64,000 bases of DNA from Vespula vulgaris (GCF_905475345.1 NC_066587.1:4787070-4851069); one strand, 5' to 3'. Positions 35,093 to 48,881 are shown, counted from the first letter of the stretch. Notes: generated by a model not told the origin, from the sequence alone. Translations and numbers: made by a program.

Positions 35093-35152
35093 TTCTCTCT
35101 CTCTCTCTTTCCCTCTCTCTGTCTCTCTCTCTCTCTTTCTTTTTCTTTCTTC
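35093..35152. repeat. (CT)n microsatellite
   Basis: CT run with CCC and TGT interruptions. Confidence 0.9.
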
Positions 35153-35339
35153 ATTAACTTTCTTAGAGAGTACAAGAAAAGGGGGGTATCTTGAGAACGT
35201 AAAGAAGCATTCGGAATCACGGTAACCTTAAAGGTCAAGACTCTTTCCGCGCGTGAGATTGTCGCGGAAGCTGCGGGTCCTTCGATGTCGTACTCTATCC
35301 CCTTCTTCCTTCCTCCCCCGTCTTGCTATGTTCCGCATA

Positions 35340-35373
35340 AAGAGAGATAGAGATAGAGAAAGAGAGAGAGAAG
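35340..35373. repeat. (GA)n microsatellite
   Basis: GA run with GATA units. Confidence 0.85.
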
Positions 35374-35567
35374 GATGGTAGTACAGAGAGCCTTGGAAAG
35401 CGCCAGACATCGCCGGCAATAACTTGTTGCACCCAACCACTTGTTGCACGCCTCTCAAAATTCTTCACGCCTCGCCAAGCAATTTTACCGTAAATTGCCT
35501 CTTCGGGAAAAAATCCTCGCGTGGCGTATCTCATTGGTGGCGAGGCGAAAAGACCGTGGTTGTGTTG

Positions 35568-35636
35568 AGAGAGATAGAAAGAGAGAGAAAAAGAGAGGGA
35601 AAGAGAGAGACAGAGAAAGAGATAAGAAGAGAGAAC
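35568..35636. repeat. (GA)n microsatellite
   Basis: Interrupted purine run. Confidence 0.85.
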
Positions 35637-38600
35637 TGGTCGCGAGAACATTGCTCGTAGAATTCCGAACAGGAAGAGGACCAAAAGGAAGTCAATGCAG
35701 ACAGACGGTAAAATAATGCAATTTATAACTATATTATGCATCGTAATCACACAATCTCTCTCTCTCTCTTTCTCTCTTTCTCCTTCTATCTTGCCTTAGT
35801 GATGCATTCGAAAGAATTCATAGTTAAATGCTAAGAATTTAAATATTCATCTATGTCTCGTTCGTATTAATCCTCTACATATCCTCGTTTAATAATGAAT
35901 AAAATTATTAAAATAAAATTGCAATAGAATAATAATGATAATAAAATAATATTAAGAGAAGGAAGTATTGACTTTATATAAATAATGATAATTCTTTATG
36001 AAACAGTTAGGGGAAATAGCAATAAATATTACATTTCATTATAGAATCTATTAACATTTAATTCGAAATATTTGTTTGTAAAATCTATAGAATTCCATTT
36101 GAAATAAAACGTTCGATATATAATAAATCAATTGTGTTCTTTATTGTCTATTATTTTCACCCTTTTTTTCTTTCATTTCCTATTATCTAATGAAAATTCA
36201 AATCTTACGAAGAGATAATCAACGCTTTCGCTTAAGATAATTTGTTGTTAGGATAATTAAGATCAATGAAGTCATTAATTTCCTAGATTTCCCCCTTTTT
36301 TTTTAATTGTGATACCTCGAAAAAAAAGCAATAAAGAAGAGATAAAAGAGGAAGAAAAAGAAGAAATAATATCGGAAAAATTGCAAAAGGTGTGAATCAA
36401 CGTTCAACGTTCGAGTTGCATAACACGAGACCTAATACGTTGATTAATTTATACACCGAGATATTTTACGAAAGAGAATTAACAAGTTTATCGCATCGTG
36501 ATTACGTATAAATAGACATTTTTCCAATTTTCAATGGCTAAACAAATATTTCATTGTTAAAGATCCTCGGCGATAAAAGTGACAAGAAAGAAAAATAAGC
36601 AGCAAGAACGAGAACGTCGAGAAAGAACGATTACGTTGAATTTCACAACGTAGACTATACTAGCATAGATATTAGTAATTTAATCTCTTAATGAGGCTAT
36701 TTGAATGATTAGCTTCGCAAATGACTGCGGAGTTTACGACAAAGTAATAAAAAAGCAAAGAAGAAGGGCTAGTCTTTGGTCCAACGAGAGATTAGCGAAT
36801 CTTTCCGATCGTGTTTGCAAGTTTGTTTTCTTTCTCTCTCTGTCTCTTTCTTTTTCGTGTTTTTTACACACACGGATACCGTTTTATCAAGACGAACCAT
36901 CTGTCGTCGTCATTCGAACCGATTACGAAATCACGCCCGCATGCCGCAGCCTTAAAACCAATTAAGACACCGGCGATCAAATTATTCGAACGTGCCGCTC
37001 CTTTGACGTCGTCGTACCGCCTCTATGGTAACACGATTTCTTTTTTTTACATAGGTATTAGTGTGCGTGTACACGAGTAATATCGACTTTATATTACATA
37101 GCTAGAATGAAATACGGAAGCGAAACTTCTCTAGAAGCACTTAGTGTCGTTACATTAGATCGGTTATTGGAAAATTAACGTAACTTTATGTTCGTTCATC
37201 GATCCATGGCATTTGAATTAACAAAAACAAATAAGAGATTTTCAAGGGTGACTGGAGACGTTATCGCAAAGTGATAATTCTAAATATCGTTATTACAGAT
37301 ACATTAACGCGTGAATAGAAAACATTAGCGTTTCGCTCGAACAAAACTTTAAGAGGGACGGTGACTTTTGTAGATGGACGTGCTACATCGAAGCGGGTTC
37401 CTTTGAAAGAGGAGTAGCAACACGTGGATTTATTAAACGTTGAACGATGCGTAGTACATCAAAGCGGGTATTATTAGGTTGTGACATGGTTGGACGAAAA
37501 TAGAGCCTCCCCCGCGCTCGTACGTTCCTTCTAGTACGTATCTTCGTCCGTATATTCGTCCATCCGTCCGTCAGTTCGTCCCTGCGTTTCAAATTTCTAC
37601 GGATATCTCGCTGAGCTATGGAGTTTCCGACGAGAATGGAGCCCGTGAATCATCGCGTTTCTTACGTACCTCCTCTTCGTCGTCATTCTAATCCACCTCC
37701 TTAGTCTTCTCCAAGGTGGTTCATCCTCCATAACGAAGCGAACAGATTTCTTTACATTCAACATTTTCTAAACGCAATGTTTAGACTTGTAATATAAAAA
37801 TAATTATCGACATACGTCCTTTACATTTTAATAAAGACTGGTCTTTAATAAATCAACATAAATTATAAGCGTGTTTCCTCGTTATATACCTATCGAATCG
37901 CGTTCTATTCGATGTTTAAAAAATATCACGACGTTTAAGTGTCCATCGATGTCTCTCGACGGCGGAAAGAGGACGTTCGATTATTAACCAAGAAGCTATT
38001 CGCATATCAATGTTCTGTCTACTAATTCTATTATTTACGAGCGATATCGTCGACGAAATATATTTATATTCCCCATTTTATTGCCATGGTCTATAAAGAC
38101 TTTAAAATATTTATAATGACGTATGGTTGTATTTTTCGTAACGACTTTATAAATTCGTAAACACGTTTGTATGACGAAATTTGGGTTTTAATTGACTGAA
38201 AGTTTTTCTGTTCGATCGTTCGAATATGTTCGACCGTGAATTTTCACGATATTTTCATACGTAGATAAATCGAAACGAAAGAACAGTTTACGACGTGTTC
38301 GATCGATTACCAGGATCGACGTTATTATACATCGTCGATGTCTCCTCGACGAATCCTCTCTCTTTCTTTCGTTCCTTATCCCCACTTATCTCATTAATAT
38401 ACTCGTAGCTCCCATAATCGATATCGGTAAGATCTAAGTTCACGGCAAAAATCTTTTTCATAGATGCAAACGAGTAATGGCGCGGCATTAATTAGCGTCA
38501 ACGTCGTTGAAGTGTGCTGCTCGATTCTAGTTGCGTAAACGCGTTTAAACGAACGTACATACGATGTCAGTCTCTAACTCGAAGCGAAATACATCAAAGA

Positions 38601-41600
38601 AAATAGTAGAAATCGAGTAATTCGATTAATTGAATCGTAGAGATTCGTTACTTCGAGGTTGTTTATCCAATGCGTTGTAGTAGCAAGATATTAGAACGTA
38701 ACCACAATTGGAATACTCCGGAGAAGCATCGCTTTATTTATAATGCGACAGGAGGAAGCGACGTGAGTTTCCCTGGAGTGTAATTTCTTTTTTCTCTCTC
38801 TCTCCATCTCTATCTTTTTCTCTTTCTCTTTCTCTATCTCTCTCTCTTTACCATTCTCGCATTCGCCAACTCGTACGATCCGCATTATACGAATGCAATT
38901 TATTATTTGCCTGCGAGCGGCCGTGCACTGGACCGAAATGAGATGACAGAGACGTTAACGAGAACAAAAGTAGCCGAGTTTTACCTGGCATTTCGTATTA
39001 CGCGCGTTTCTCCTTATCCAAAACGATGATCCACGAGATGACTCGAGATTGCTTACCGTGATCCACTTGATCGACCGTGAATAAATTCGCGTATATATCT
39101 ATATATTATGTAGATACATACATACGTATAGACATACATACGTGGAACGCTCGTCAGGATTTTTTAGGGACTATCGATAGTGCGATAAAAAAATTTTTTA
39201 AACGAACATTCATAAACACTCGATCGTCAATAAATTTGCAAACATAAACATTGCAAGAATACTATATCTTCGATCAAAAAAAAAAAGTCGAGATAAACTT
39301 TAACGTCCTTTTTAACGTCGCCATATATAACTTTCTCTAATAACGTTGAAATATATAATATTTAATGATCTAGCACCAAGATGTATTTCTTCGATAATTC
39401 GTTCGGGAAAATTATTTTTAATATAAAAAATCGATCCTTCCCGCTGGCGCTTCTTCGCTTCTTCGCTTCTCTATTCGCGCGAAACTCAAAGCGACTTTCC
39501 ATTTCTTCTGTGAAATAAAAGTAAAGATTGACATACCCAGAGCTCCTTCTCTACCTTTCCCGACGAAAGATGACGTGGAGGAAGAGTAGCAATGAAAAAG
39601 AAAATAAAACCAACGACGATCTCAAAGTCTCTCTCGTTCGTTTTAGCTTCGCGCCTCGTTCCATCTCCTTCTCTCTTCCTTTCGATCTCGCGTCCAATCG
39701 CGACTCATAACGCGCGAGTTAACGCCATTTCTCTCTATCCTTTTCCTCCTTATTACGGGTGGATGGGCAAAGGGGCGGAGGTAGAAAAAAAGAAAATTAG
39801 GTGAGGTGGTGGAAAAGATGGCGAGAGGAGGGACGTGGATTCAACGCAGATATATCAATCCAAGTCCGTATGAATCTCGTTGACAGGCTTAAGGCTCGCG
39901 GCGTGAACGAGTCCTGAAGGAGTCCTGGACAGATGCGATTCCACCTGAAAGGGACGCTACGCGTATCAGGACTGTACGTGCTCGCACGTTGAATTAGGTG
40001 GAAAGGCAAACAAGACGTTTCTCTACTCGTTTATAGCTCGAACGAAAGGGACGTATGCCAAGCTACGGCCATTAATAAGGCGAACTGTGAATCGAGCATT
40101 TCTTTTCTCTCTCTTTCTTTGTTTTTCTTTTTTCATTCTCATCGCGAAGAAGTACGTACGAGATTTCAAATCATTTTGGATTCCACAGCATCGATATAAT
40201 TTATTATTATTTTCTATATCCCGTTTTATTTATTCTTTTTTTCTTAGCTTTTCGTAGCAGATATCACGTACGAATTAACAACCTGGAATGAGAAGAGAGT
40301 ATCGTATCGGAAACAAGGAAGCTTCGTGATATACGATTAAAAAACTCATTTTCGTTGCACCTTGCGTGTAGCCGGCCACGCCCGTTAAATTATATTTTTC
40401 CAAATAGCTCAGGGTCACGCCCATCCGTTAAGCTCATATTCGATCTTTCCGGTATACGATTCTCCTCGCTTGTGTTTCCTGTTATATCCGAGCAACGATC
40501 AAATACAAAATATAGAAAGAATAAAACTTGAAAATTCATTATGAATTCATCCGTACGATTATAAAGTTAAAAATTTTTTCTTTCAAATTCGTAGAATTCT
40601 TAGAATAGGAGACGCGTGAATTTATTAATAAACATTCGGTCATTGCTCACGATACCGTTGGAAACAAACTCGCCTCGTTATAGGTTGTAAGACGAAAGAG
40701 AAACGACAGGAAATTGACGGAAGAGTTACGAGCTTCTTATGACGAACACCGAGCGGTACGCGCCACCTTTTCATTGTTCGCTTCGTTAAAAGCATTAGCA
40801 CGGTCATTATTCTTAATTACCACGCACGCTCTGTCGTGCGCGTTGCTCTTCTCGAATGGCATCGTGCGTCGAGTACTTACAGTTCGCCACTACGCAACAC
40901 CGCCCTCCTTTGTACCTTACGATGCGACATTTTCGTTTTTCTTTTAGCCTTTCCACGATCATTATTTTACGATGCACAGATTCGAAAATAAGTCGACGTG
41001 TCTACGTTGAATAGCAATGTATCTCGAAGTTGTAAAAGAAGAAAAAGTTATTTATAAATATCTTCACTTTTAGGAAATACGAGATAAGTCTAAACTTAAT
41101 TACGTGTATATCAATTTTCAAATGTTCGAAGAATCGCACAGCCATTGCTATTTTCGTATCGAATGCATAAATCCATTTGGTAACGTACTACACGTTTCGT
41201 CGCCTACGTACCTATTGCTCTTACGTATCATTTATTTCTCCCTGACATACGTTCGTTTATTTAAAAGTTGCTCGGGCAATAAATGACCGAGTAGTTGTAA
41301 GTTCTTAAAGGAATTTTTAAAATTTTCCCACTGTCTCGACATAGATTAATCGCGATAACGATCGATCATACTTTTGAAAAATCGATTTCCGATCTGATAT
41401 TTGCATATCTATTTACACTGCTCTGTTAGGAATGGAAAGTAAAACTTAAAGGACGTCCATAATGAGCTGTTTATTTTATCTTTGTAAATTTTTATAAAAA
41501 ACGAGGAAGACGATTTATGCGAACAGAGTGTAGAAACTCGATGAATGGATATCGCGTGAATGACCGAGGGAATAGCCTTAGGAAAGATTCACTTGCATCC

Positions 41601-41808
41601 GTTGAAGCATGCGTGATCTAGAACGATCGTCTCGAAGTTCTCTAACGATCTTGCTCTTCTCTACTGTCTCCAAATGTTCGAAGGGATCGACGTCTTTGTG
41701 ATCTTACGCCTGGGGGGTGCATAAATACGTTGAAAACAAAAAGAAAACGAAGAAGAAGGAAAGAGATAGCGAGTCGGTACCGAAGGAAGAGTGAAAACGA
41801 AAAGGAAC

Positions 41809-41810
<2 letters not shown>

Positions 41811-41846
<36 letters not shown>
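41811..41846. repeat. (GA)n microsatellite
   Basis: Pure GA run of about 34 bp inside a longer purine tract. Confidence 0.95.
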
Positions 41847-41848
<2 letters not shown>

Positions 41849-42190
41849 AAAAGAAAGAGAAAAGGGGGGCATAGCAAGTGGAAAGTGGCAAGCCACCGTT
41901 ATCGACCGGCCGAAAACGCGCCGCCTCGAGGCTCAATATGCAAACGATGCTTTAAAACGGGATATTTGTGTTTCGCGCGCTCTTCGTTGCGTACAACACA
42001 CGCATACATAATGATTACGCATCAACACACGCATATATTTTGCTTGGTAGATATACGTATGTACGCCCCTGTCATAAGTGGCTCCGTTCCGTATTTTACT
42101 CGAAACTTCACTCACTTTCGACGTAACACCATGCTCCGAGCCGGTATTAGCTTCGACCATCTGGACCACACTGGATAAAGAAAGAAAGTT

Positions 42191-42271
42191 TCTCCCTCCC
42201 CTCTCTCTCTCTCCCTCTCTTTCTCTTTCTCTTGGTTGCTTGCTTACTTGGTTGCTTGCTTGCTTGCTTGC
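42191..42271. repeat. (CT)n followed by (TTGC)n
   Basis: CT run to about 42232, then TTGC/TTAC tetranucleotides to 42271. Confidence 0.9.
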
Positions 42272-43051
42272 TCTCTCGTGCGAGTCCATCGCTCCGGGGA
42301 TAAAAGTTGCGAAGCTTTTTTCGATTCCGACCGCGGATCAAAGTGGCGGTAGGATAGAAATAACTATGATAAGGTTCGAGTTACTAGCGTTATCTCGTTT
42401 CTATCGTTTCGCTGCGTTAGTGATAATAATACGGAATCGTTACGATCAAACTAATACAATATCTAACGAGTATAAAATAGTAAAAATCTTCCTAATTAAC
42501 TTCCACCATAAATTATTCAGCCATCGGCGGGATTTTCTTGCGGCAGAGATGGTGGCTCTTAAGCGGGTTTTGCAGTAAACCGCGTAGGCGTGAAAGCTTA
42601 GCCGCAACAGGTAGAGCGTGAATAATCAACTTCGTGGCGGAAGCGGTGCATAGAAGAGAACTAATATATAGCTTGTACCTTGATTCCACTGGTATAGTTC
42701 TCTCATCGCGGTATTAGAAAATCTTCACGGGCAAGTACCACCTTGGCGCGTAGCCGTGAGCTCTCGTAGAAAAATCATCCTTTCCGGGGGGTGGAGATGA
42801 GTAAGAACGAAATTGCGGACTCCGTTATGGACTATCGGTACCGCGATATGTGTACATACTAACCAGCGGAGAATATCCGATCCACTTTGGTACGATGTTG
42901 CATTATATACTAAGTGGCCTTTGAAATGTAGTCTGGCGGAAGTACGATAAGTGGGCGCGTCAGTATATCGGATAGAACGTTCGAAAAGAGACTCGAATCG
43001 ATTATATTCCTCTTTGGTATACTTGAATACTTGAGCATTAAAGCGAGTATC

Positions 43052-43060
43052 TATATAAAA
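43052..43060 (+). promoter_or_regulatory. TATA-box candidate
   Basis: TATATAAAA preceded by C lies at the left edge of the 43-45 kb GC-rich block. Transcription would start near 43080-43090, past the ATG at 43066. No clear initiator was identified. Confidence 0.2.
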
Positions 43061-43065
43061 GCAGA

Positions 43066-43840
43066 ATGGAGAGAAATAAAACTTCGACGAACTTTGAAAT
43101 TATTATTTTAGCACGCAGGAAGATTTTGCTATTACAATTGGAAAGGACCTTTCGTTGCTTCTTAACGGAGGCAGAAGAAAAGAAAAGAAGTGATGGAGGC
43201 CTCGGGGTAGAACATTCGAAGGAAGCGAACAAACGCGAGAGAAAGGGTTGCTCTATATATAAGAGACTCGTAGCCTCGGGCACAATTGCGGCTACCAACG
43301 TTCCCTCGGCTTACGAAAAGGCAGCGGGGAATCGAGTACCGGCTGGAGGAGAAGAAGAAGAAGGAAGAGAAGAAGAAGAAGAAGAAGAAGAAGAAGGAGT
43401 AGAAGAAGAGGAGAAGGAGGAGGAGGAGAAGAAAGAAGAAGAGGCAGAAGCAGGGCAAGGAGGTAAGAAGAGTGCGAGGATGGGACGTCCATCTCATCCA
43501 TCCTCCTACCGTAGCCTCGTTCTTGCTTCTCCTAATGATAGCGTGCGCTGGCTCCCTCGATGCACCGGACAAACTCGGCAGAGCGGCGGCAGCGGCGGCA
43601 ACGGCAATGGCAGTAGAAACAACAACAACAACAACAACAGCAACAACAACAACAACAACAACGGCGATGCACGCCAACGAAGCGACGATGCAGGCGAAGC
43701 TAACTACCAGAGCACGCCTCCGCCTCCTCCGTGCACTAAAACATTACCACGCCGGCAGCGTCGGCTGCCGTTGCGGCTACCTTCTAGGGTATCATCCGAG
43801 CCACGTATGGGAGCCCTAAGTGCTATTTCCAGGGACTCGT

Positions 43841-43893
<53 letters not shown>

Positions 43894-44073
43894 TCTTTTC
43901 CCTTCTTTGCGTGGGGTGGGGGTCCAAAGCAGAGCCACCCTCTTCCCTCGGTCCTTTCCTCCGGCTCTCGGAACCTTACCTCACTCTTCTTTCATCCTCC
44001 ATCTTCATCTTCTTCCTTCTCCCTTACTTTGTATTTCTCTTCCATCGGTTGCCACGAAGAGAGAAGAAGATAG
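43066..44073 (+). CDS. Longest ORF in window, low-complexity; possible first exon
   Basis: The ATG has A at -3 and G at +4 and lies 6 nt after a TATATAAAA box at 43052-43060, too close for that box to drive this start. The first ~95 residues are non-repetitive (MERNKTSTNFEIIILARRKI onward). Poly-Glu from (GAA)n, poly-Asn from (AAC)n and Ser-Leu repeats from (CT)n follow, and these lack stops by nature. A strong donor, GGAG before GTAAGA, at 43462-43468 would end a first exon after the Glu tract. A frame shift would then expose a hydrophobic, signal-like segment around 43503-43540. No domain is recognised. The true gene may use only part of this frame, or none. Confidence 0.2.
43345..43451. 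repeat. (GAA)n/(GGA)n microsatellite
   Basis: A 100-bp purine-only strand, encoding poly-Glu in the frame of the 43066 ORF. Confidence 0.95.
43616..43662. repeat. (AAC)n microsatellite
   Basis: AAC run with one CAG, giving poly-Asn, poly-Thr or poly-Gln by frame. Confidence 0.95.
43841..43890. repeat. (CT)n microsatellite
   Basis: Pure CT run. Confidence 0.95.
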
Positions 44074-44637
44074 GACGATTTCAGCGAGACCCGTGATTAC
44101 CCATTGAGGGTGGAATTCATTACACCGAGAAAGATCCACTACGATATTTTCCTCTTCTATTTCTACCATATTCCATCACGACTTCTCTACGCTCATTGTA
44201 AGAAATTTAATGACGAGATAATTGTCCCGGACCAATCTCGATATACTCTAGTTACATATAGATCTTTGTACAACGAACGCTCTTCCAATGTTTCTTTGAA
44301 TATTATCTCGAAGTAGATGATCTTACTCCGTGATGATCTTTTAAGAATGATCTACCTCTCAAGTAGAAACATTCGAACGATCGAGTTAAAAAAATCCGAT
44401 GAAAAAGATTCGAAAGAACATAGGAAAGACGGTGGACGTAAACTCTGGAAATATCTCTCTCGTATGGAACGTCATTAAAGCTCGACGGAGCAAAAAGCGC
44501 GAGCAAAAGTCTTGCAGAAAATGCGATAAGGGACGGACGGATGAGTGGGAGGCGAGGGAAAGGGACGCGCCCACGGTCGTTTGGAATTGAAATTCAATTT
44601 CACAGAGAACCGGAGTCCAGTGTGTGCCGGCGTGCTT

Positions 44638-44700
44638 CTTTCTCTCTTTCTCTTTCTTTCTCTCTCACTCTCTCTGTCTCTCTCTCTCTCTCTCTTTCCC
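44638..44700. repeat. (CT)n microsatellite
   Basis: Interrupted CT run. Confidence 0.9.
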
Positions 44701-44820
44701 ACCTACTCAAGGTACCGCTCGTCTTCTCCATCTTCTTCCTTTCATCCTTTTTTCGCGTTGGTTCTCCGGGCGGGGTTTTTGCCGGCAAGTCTGAGAGAAC
44801 GCGGCTCGTTCACCGGCTCC

Positions 44821-44821
<1 letters not shown>

Positions 44822-44868
<47 letters not shown>

Positions 44869-44884
44869 TCTTTCTCTCTCTTTT
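44822..44884. repeat. (CT)n microsatellite
   Basis: Nearly pure CT run. Confidence 0.95.
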
Positions 44885-45369
44885 ACTGGCGTGCAGTAGA
44901 GGAGAACGACGCTCGTACGTGACAACGATAATCAGCGAGTTAAGTGGGGTTTAATTTTCTTTGGCGCGGGCGGTGGAGAGAGGCAAACTCGAGGAGAGAT
45001 GCTGGTGGTGGTTCGAAAGTCGATGGAGAGGGTGCCGTTAATGGTGATGGTGGTGGAAGGGGAGGGAAATGCGTGTATACACCTGCCAAGAAACACAGAG
45101 GCTCGTACACGGCATAGGCGGACCTTGCGGTCTCGGAGAAAGAGAGCGAACGCGCCGAGGCCCCTCAACGGGGCCCATCGAGGCCCTCGTCGAGAGACAC
45201 AAGAACGTACGGAGAACGCCCGCGCCACCTGTAATTGGGTCCAATCATCGTGGTTCTCATACGGACGTGGTTTCTACCTACACGTATCTACAAGCTCGTC
45301 CGGGATCCTTGCGTGGAAGCACCTGGTCGACGACGCTCGACATCGATCTCCTCTTTGGCTTTGTGTCCT

Positions 45370-45372
<3 letters not shown>

Positions 45373-45406
<34 letters not shown>

Positions 45407-45424
45407 TCTCTTTCTTTCTCTCTT
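45373..45424. repeat. (CT)n microsatellite
   Basis: Nearly pure CT run. Confidence 0.95.
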
Positions 45425-47170
45425 TTGTTCTTTCTTCGTTCCATCGAACTTGCGTGCTTCACCTTTTCTCGGTTTGCTTTCCTGTGAAAAACGTCGACGT
45501 TGCGTGAGTTTTTAATGGGAGAACGATGTAAGTTGAAAAATTTGTTTAAATTTAGACTACAGGTTAACGTTTTTTACGTTTCCTATAAAATCAATAAGAA
45601 TTGTTTTGTTTTCTTTTTCTTCTTCTTTTTTTTTTTTAATTGGTATTGGGAAACACGCGATTCTCAGAATGAGAGTTGCTGAACGGAGCGTACGTACAGG
45701 AGCCACGTCGCATCTCCCGGAGGCAGGTGCCTCACCTCTTTCGCCTTGTCTATCGCAGTGCCTATGCCACGTTGAACAAAGGATAAGAACGTTCAAGCAT
45801 GATTAACAGTACCGATACAATGGACAGATATTATTTCATTTCGGTCACTGTCACTTCGCGTTTAATCATAATTATTTTCGCTTCGCTCTAACGACTCTTC
45901 CAGCGTCTCATTTATTTCAGTAAAAAGGAAAGAAAAGAAACTGACAAATGCCGCAAGCAGAAATTTGTCGCGGTTTATTATAATCAGGATATTAAAATGT
46001 TTGATTCTACAAATTTCTTGGTCATCCATCTCTCGTTATCGGTAATCGATCGTTCTTTAAAAAATTACGCTATTTCGAGGACTTTTGCCGTTCTCGTGAA
46101 TGATGTACCCGACGGTCCTAATAGGATACGTCAAAGGACGTTTTGTCGAAAAGGAAATGTTACAGTATCGAGAAGATTACGGTGGACAGGTTCCTGATTG
46201 CGAGCCCATTGTAAAGGGTGATAGATCCGAGCGGTCGCACAATGCGATCTAGATAAGAGTAATAGAGGGAGAAAGAGAATGGATAGACGAAGAAGGAGAG
46301 AGTAGAGTCCTTTAGAAAAGATGCTGCGTAACGGTGCTTCCGATTTCCTTGTAGATTGAAAGAAAAGAGAATCAGTCGAGTCAGATGCTAACTTTTCGAT
46401 TGATGGACTCCGTTTAGGGATTCAGAAGTCTTCTGTGAAAGTATATAATTATCGTCGAGTATCATGTCGAACTCCTTTCATGCTCTAGGACAAAGTAAAC
46501 GTTACTCTTTAACGGATACGTTATTCTCTAAGTAAAAACTAGACGCGCTAAGTAGATAGGTCGGCGGTTGCTTGTTCCTGATTAAACCCATTCGCTTCTC
46601 TATGGAATCGTCCGCTTCCTTTTTCGTAGTAAATGCTTCGCCGAACCGTGCGGGGCATTTATTATCGTTTTAAGTGAAATCATTGTCCGTGCAATTACGG
46701 GAGTGGTACGCGCGATAGTTTAAAGAAAAATAAAAAGATCGACTAAATCATTAAGAGGATGATAAAGAAAGACAGAATATCCATGGACCGAAGAATCTTC
46801 GGATATACTTTTAAATACCATCGCGATCATTTTTATTACCGGAGCCATGTGAGAATATCAAGGCGGCAGTCTCGTTAACGTTCTAATCTAAATCCAGTAC
46901 GTCGATCGCCGTCGACGTAACGGCAGTCGAGTATAAGGGAAAGGAAATCTCGGATCGCAAAAATCCACATACCGTCGGTCCACCTCTTGGTCGGTAAAGA
47001 TTATCTCAATTATGAACGCGTAAAAGAAGCAGACTCATGCCCAGCCTGCTCGGTCATCATCATCGTGAGAAAGAAAGAGAGAGAAAGAAAGAAAGAGATA
47101 GAGTCAAGACGCAATCGCATTGCCCTCTATATACCTATACGCGAACGTATATACGCTCTTCCTCCTTTCC

Positions 47171-47302
47171 GCTTCTTCTTTTTCCTCCTCCTCCCCCTCC
47201 TCCTCCTCCTCCTCCTCCTCCTCCTTCTCCTTCGTCTCCTCTTCTTCTTTTTCTTCTTCTTCTTCTTCCTCTTCTTCTTCTCCTCCTTCTTCTTCTTCTT
47301 CA
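47171..47302. repeat. (TCC)n/(TTC)n microsatellite
   Basis: A 130-bp almost pure pyrimidine strand. The complement has GG runs every three bases. Confidence 0.95.
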
Positions 47303-47428
47303 CGATACGGCGTACGCATCTCCAACTCGTCTCTCGTTGTATAGTGTATATAGTATAAGTATCCACGCATACATATATACGCCTCCACCTGCCACTACAG
47401 GAAGAGAGAAAGAGAAAGGACGAGTCAA

Positions 47429-47437
47429 CTATAAAAG
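47429..47437 (+). promoter_or_regulatory. TATA-like CTATAAAAG
   Basis: The match to a TATA box is near perfect and lies after (TCC)n and GA-rich sequence. No gene was identified downstream, so it may be fortuitous. Confidence 0.12.
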
Positions 47438-47961
47438 CCGAAGGAAAGAGCTTTAACTCGTACCTTCATAGACAATGAACGCTTTGCTCCTCGGTCGTAT
47501 CTTGAAATTGCCTACGTGCCGCCGAGTAGGTACGTCAAAAAACTAAGCTCTAATACTCCACCAAGCTCTCCGCATCATTCCATTGATTTTTAAACTTGGG
47601 AAATGAGCTTTTCGTGGAAACGCGTGGGACGTAAGAACGAAGATACTTCGAATTCCCTTTTGTTCTTCCTATAGGTAATAATTCATACTGAAGCCGACGG
47701 TTTCTTCTTTCGAATAAATACTTCGGTAATTTTGAGCACTTACATGTAAGTATGATAAGGGAATAGAACTAGCCTGTAACGATATAGCATTATCATAATT
47801 ATTATTAGCGCGATAAACATCCTAAACATTTTCTATCGAAAAATATAAAACTTCTTTCTCGTGTAAAATTAACGAAATCATCATTATTGGATCCTGAAAA
47901 AATTTCTTACGTTGTAACGGTGAATGGCCCGATAAGGGACACGAGATCTTTTCGACTTTCA

Positions 47962-47962
47962 T

Positions 47963-47993
<31 letters not shown>

Positions 47994-47994
47994 G
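47962..47994. repeat. (CT)n microsatellite
   Basis: CT run 70 bp before the acceptor at 48064. Confidence 0.9.
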
Positions 47995-48188
47995 TTTTTT
48001 TCTTTCTTTTTCTACAAGCAGGGAATCGCCGAGACCGATTAATTCTCTCTTATTTTCTTACAGCATGGACCAACGGAGGCTGCGGTGGCGGTGAACGACA
48101 ATGAACGCTTTTTCGGTTTTTTCCTTTGAGTGTTCTGGAGAGTCCTTGCCGCGCTACCGGACCGGTATCAGGACGCATAATCGCTTGG

Positions 48189-48190
<2 letters not shown>

Positions 48191-48223
<33 letters not shown>

Positions 48224-48261
48224 TCTCTCTCTCTTTCTCTCTTTCTTTCTCTTTTTCTCTT
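48191..48261. repeat. (CT)n microsatellite
   Basis: CT run with CCC and TTT interruptions. Confidence 0.95.
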
Positions 48262-48829
48262 CGCCGAGGGGCGAGAATGGACATTCTGAAGTCTCAAGGG
48301 AAGAAAAGAGAAGAAGAAGAAAAAGTAGAGGGAGAGAAAGAACTCGAAGTTATGGCGGCGCCGTGCAATGACATCAGTAAGCTATAACAGGTCCGTACGT
48401 CATTGTTACGTACCGGAGATTCCATAGATGAGACCTTGATACGGCGTTTATTAATGCGGGCAAAGTATCCCGCTTTTCTTGGAGAATGTTGTTACCGGCA
48501 CGAATAAAAAGTATCAAAGAAAGAAAAGCAAAAGATAAAAGAAAATTAACTGCAGAAATTTTTATAAGAGAATCTCATTTTCACATACATATGTTACAAA
48601 TTCGAACGATACGAAAACGAAGGTAAAAATAATAATTTATACTTTTCGTAATGTACCTATTAAAAATCGTTTTTAAATACCAAAAGTCGCCGATGTCGAT
48701 GCGACTTTTCGAAGAATTAATTCGAGGGAGGTACGAGTTTATCTCGAGTATATTATTTTTTTTTGCGTGTTCTTTAATTTTTCTTTTTTTTTTCATTTGA
48801 TTTTACTTTATCTTTTCTTTCTCTTACTC

Positions 48830-48830
48830 A

Positions 48831-48880
<50 letters not shown>
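48830..48880. repeat. (CT)n microsatellite
   Basis: CT run inverted relative to the (GA)n at 49078, with about 200 bp between. Confidence 0.95.

Positions 48881-48881
<1 letters not shown>

Larger units (their letters stand above)
34033..43050. other. Non-coding stretch
   Basis: Long frames at 34.08-34.95 kb are partly (CT)n and have no domain. A very A+T-rich part spans about 35.8-36.7 kb. A minus-strand donor (GTCGAAA before GTGAGT) near 42.11 kb has no clear exon. No supported gene was seen. Confidence 0.35.
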
